This document shows, piece by piece, positions 61,809-64,000 of a stretch of DNA of 64,000 bases (the first letter of the stretch is position 1; every line of letters starts with the position of its first letter). Location: positions 125,662-189,661 of the forward strand of contig NZ_SEWZ01000001.1 in the NCBI RefSeq assembly GCF_004307425.1, in the 5' to 3' direction. This stretch comes from Aquirufa antheringensis (GTDB lineage: Bacteria; Bacteroidota; Bacteroidia; Cytophagales; Spirosomataceae). A program made the translations under genes and the position numbers. The notes beneath the pieces are model-generated. The model was not told the DNA's origin. It did no database searches and saw only the letters and a program-made list of their open reading frames with translations.

Positions 61809-63143
61809 ATGTTTGAGAATTTAAGTTCGAAGTTGACCACTGCTATGCGTACCCTGAAGGGGAATGGCAGAATTACAGATATTAACGTTGCCGCTACGGT
61901 AAAAGAAATTCGCCGTGCCTTGATGGATGCGGACGTTAACTATAAGGTGGCAAAAGAGATTACTGATCGTATCAAGGATCAGGCAATGGGCCAAAAAATC
62001 CTGATCTCCGTCGAGCCTGGTCAATTATTGATTAAAATCGTTCACGAAGAGTTAACCCAGTTAATGGGTGGTCAGAAGCAGGACATTAACCTAAAAGGCG
62101 ATCCAGCTGTCGTTTTGATTGCCGGTTTACAAGGTTCTGGTAAGACGACTTTCTCGGGTAAGTTAGCTCAATACATTAAAAAAGGGGGTCGCAATGTGCT
62201 ATTAGTAGCCTGCGATATTTACCGTCCAGCGGCGATTGACCAATTGAAAGTATTGGGAGAGCAGGTAGGAGTGGAAGTGTACGCAGAGCCTGAAAATAAG
62301 AATGCCGTTAGCATCGCGGAGAACGCTTTGTCATATGCCCGTAAAATGGGTAAAAAAGTAGTCATTGTCGATACCGCGGGTCGTTTAGCGGTGGATGAGG
62401 CGATGATGAATGAGATCGCAGCCGTGAAGGAGGCGATTAAACCGACCGAGATTTTGTTCGTTGTGGATTCCATGACGGGTCAAGATGCGGTGAATACGGC
62501 GAAGACCTTTAATGATCGATTGAATTTTGATGGTGTTGTTTTAACCAAATTAGATGGGGATTCCCGCGGTGGTGCGGCCCTTTCTATCCGTCAAATTGTA
62601 GATAAACCAATCAAATTCATTTCTACTGGGGAGAAAATGGAAGCCTTAGATCAGTTCTATCCTGATCGTATGGCGAACCGTATCCTCGGAATGGGTGACG
62701 TGTTGTCTTTAGTGGAGCGTGCGCAGCAGGCTTTTGACGAAGATGAAGCAGCTCGTTTAAATAAGAAGATACGCCAAAACAACTTTACATTCGAAGACTT
62801 CTACGCACAATTACAGCAAATCAAGAAGATGGGTAACATCAAGGATTTGATGGGTATGGTGCCAGGGATGAGCCAAGCGGTGAAGGATGTGGATATTTCC
62901 AATGATTCTTTTAAGCCGATCGAAGCAATCATCAATTCGATGACTGCGAAGGAGCGTCAGAATCCTGATATTTTGAACCCATCGCGCAAGAATCGCATTG
63001 TGGCAGGGTCGGGAACATCGATTCAAGAGGTGAATAACCTGTTGAAGCAGTTCGAAGACATGCGCAAAATGATGAAGATGATGAACAAGGTTCAGGACGG
63101 AAAGATGAAGATGCCTAATTTAGGTGGCATGTTCAAGCGCTAA
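61809..63143 (+). CDS. ffh: Signal recognition particle protein Ffh
   Basis: GTPase subunit of SRP that delivers membrane proteins to FtsY. 444 residues. The GTP-binding G1 loop GLQGSGKTTFSGKLA (about 107-121), DTAGRLAVDE (about 188-197) and TKLDGDSRGGAAL (about 245-257) are present, followed by a methionine-rich M domain (about 325-440) with GMVPGM and the RNA-contacting SGTSIQEVNNLL. The SRP RNA gene is not in the window. The stop abuts that of pheT with no gap. Confidence 0.97.
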   Translation: MFENLSSKLTTAMRTLKGNGRITDINVAATVKEIRRALMDADVNYKVAKEITDRIKDQAMGQKILISVEPGQLLIKIVHEELTQLMGGQKQDINLKGDPAVVLIAGLQGSGKTTFSGKLAQYIKKGGRNVLLVACDIYRPAAIDQLKVLGEQVGVEVYAEPENKNAVSIAENALSYARKMGKKVVIVDTAGRLAVDEAMMNEIAAVKEAIKPTEILFVVDSMTGQDAVNTAKTFNDRLNFDGVVLTKLDGDSRGGAALSIRQIVDKPIKFISTGEKMEALDQFYPDRMANRILGMGDVLSLVERAQQAFDEDEAARLNKKIRQNNFTFEDFYAQLQQIKKMGNIKDLMGMVPGMSQAVKDVDISNDSFKPIEAIINSMTAKERQNPDILNPSRKNRIVAGSGTSIQEVNNLLKQFEDMRKMMKMMNKVQDGKMKMPNLGGMFKR

Positions 63144-64000
63144 TTACTTTCGAATTAGCGCCCCTATTTCCTTCTCGAATCCTTTCATTAAGCGATCCAT
63201 CGTGGACTCAATCACCTTATCTGTTAAGGTTTGAGACTCATCTTGTAGCGTAAAGCTTACGGAATAAGCTTTCTTGCCTTCGCCAAGATTTTTGCCCTCA
63301 TAGACGTCAAAAATCGACACGTTTTTCAGTAAACTCTTCTCGTATTGCTCCGCTAGTTTGCGAATCGCTTGGTAGCTAACCGTTTTATCAATAACAAGTG
63401 ATAAATCGCGACGAACCTCCGGGAATTTAGAAATCTCTTGGTAGACGAAGTCAGCCTTCTCTTGTTTTACCCAGTAATCCCAGTCGAAATCAGCGAAGAA
63501 GACGTCTTGTTTAACCTCCCATTTACTGGCTAAATTCGGGTGAATCATACCTACTTCGAGACACGCTTTCTTGTTGATGGAAATGCGTAATCCGAAGGCA
63601 AACACACTCGAGTTCTCGATGGTATCTGTCTCAAATTCGGTTACCCCGAGTGAGCGCATTAATTCGATGCTGACTTGATATAAATGGTGAAGTGCCGTTT
63701 TCGTAGGTGCGCTGGACCAGGTTTCTCCGGCCCATAAACCCGTCGTGAATAAAGCTAAATGCTTCTTTTCGATGTATTTAGCGCCTTTTTTATGGTAGGT
63801 TTTGCCAAATTCAAAGACTTTCAAGTCTTTTTGACGGCGGTTAATATTGTGAGCTAACACCTCTAATCCGGAGAAAGACATGTGCTGTCTCATCACGCCT
63901 AGGTCTTCGGAAAGACGGTTTAGGATTTCTACCGTTTCGAAGGATAAATCTTTGGCGATGGCAGCATGTGCATCGGCTTTAGTCAATGAGTTGGTGATGA
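63144..64000 (-). CDS. pheT: Phenylalanine--tRNA ligase beta subunit (C-terminal part, gene cut off by window edge)
   Basis: C-terminal about 285 residues of PheT, which with PheS charges tRNA-Phe. The reading frame runs open through the right edge (in-frame ITNSL precedes the TTG at 63984-63986, so no real start lies here). Visible parts are the catalytic-like core ending in NRRQKDLKVFEFGKTY and the FDX-ACB anticodon domain (SKFPEVRRDLSLVIDKTVSY, near the C-terminus). The stop directly abuts the ffh stop. Confidence 0.95.
   Translation of the reverse strand, partial: ITNSLTKADAHAAIAKDLSFETVEILNRLSEDLGVMRQHMSFSGLEVLAHNINRRQKDLKVFEFGKTYHKKGAKYIEKKHLALFTTGLWAGETWSSAPTKTALHHLYQVSIELMRSLGVTEFETDTIENSSVFAFGLRISINKKACLEVGMIHPNLASKWEVKQDVFFADFDWDYWVKQEKADFVYQEISKFPEVRRDLSLVIDKTVSYQAIRKLAEQYEKSLLKNVSIFDVYEGKNLGEGKKAYSVSFTLQDESQTLTDKVIESTMDRLMKGFEKEIGALIRK

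Noticed and set aside
1-64000. Prophage, insertion sequence or genomic island
   Set aside because: No integrase, transposase, capsid-type genes or abrupt base-composition change was seen.

Overview
The window is chromosomal DNA from a member of the Bacteroidota, most like the Cytophagales (an Aquirufa-type freshwater relative is my guess, not proven). The evidence is a SusC-style TonB receptor with an N-terminal carboxypeptidase-regulatory domain, repeated TAnnTTTG -7 promoter elements, almost no Shine-Dalgarno sites, bacillithiol synthesis (bshA), a meso-diaminopimelate-type MurE, Bacteroidota-only small families (DUF4834, DUF6580-like) and many lipoproteins. I see no phage, insertion sequence, CRISPR array, rRNA or tRNA.

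Layout. 1-1857: 3' part of a mannose-1-phosphate guanylyltransferase gene and a DUF3089 lipoprotein hydrolase. 2066-7866: TonB receptor, a strong terminator, then uvrA. 7902-12822: run of six genes in which an HdrC-like and an HdrB-like Fe-S protein flank a hydrolase and a fatty-acid-hydroxylase-type enzyme, ending with free methionine sulfoxide reductase. 12819-17506: phosphatidylserine decarboxylase, a membrane sensor-like protein, a lipoprotein, a LuxE-like enzyme, moaE and folA. 17681-21395: carB without its allosteric domain and three small membrane or secreted proteins. 21402-27040: complete tripartite RND efflux operon. 27023-31958: purN, bshA, folK, yqgE, recG. 32020-37567: detached nuoB-nuoC pair, three glycosyltransferases and an MsbA-like exporter. 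37653-41995: aminotransferase, NhaD antiporter, PAP2 phosphatase, TlpA-like thioredoxin. 42123-50751: short division/cell-wall cluster (rsmH-ftsL-ftsI-murE-mraY) followed by aroA and an amidohydrolase. 50818-57949: DUF6580 membrane protein, purK-purE, LysM and M15 cell-wall proteins, fmt, greA, a YggS protein, a coiled-coil protein. 58043-59138: rpsF-rpsR-rplI. 59139-59588: the only gene-free stretch above 300 bases. 59589-64000: icd, purU, ffh and the 3' part of pheT.

The most unusual part is that 450-base gap. It holds two oppositely oriented arrays of very short, perfectly self-complementary hairpins whose stem sequences vary while a 6-base linker (TTAGTC on one side, GACTAA on the other) stays constant. 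The arrays flank an intrinsic terminator, and a 19-bp perfect palindrome lies next to the left one. I do not recognise this as a described element.

The genome is very compact: six tail-to-tail gene pairs share a 4-base overlapping stop, four more overlap by 11-18 bases, and most same-strand neighbours are 0-5 bases apart. Most genes are housekeeping functions in purine, folate, cell-wall, translation and central metabolism.
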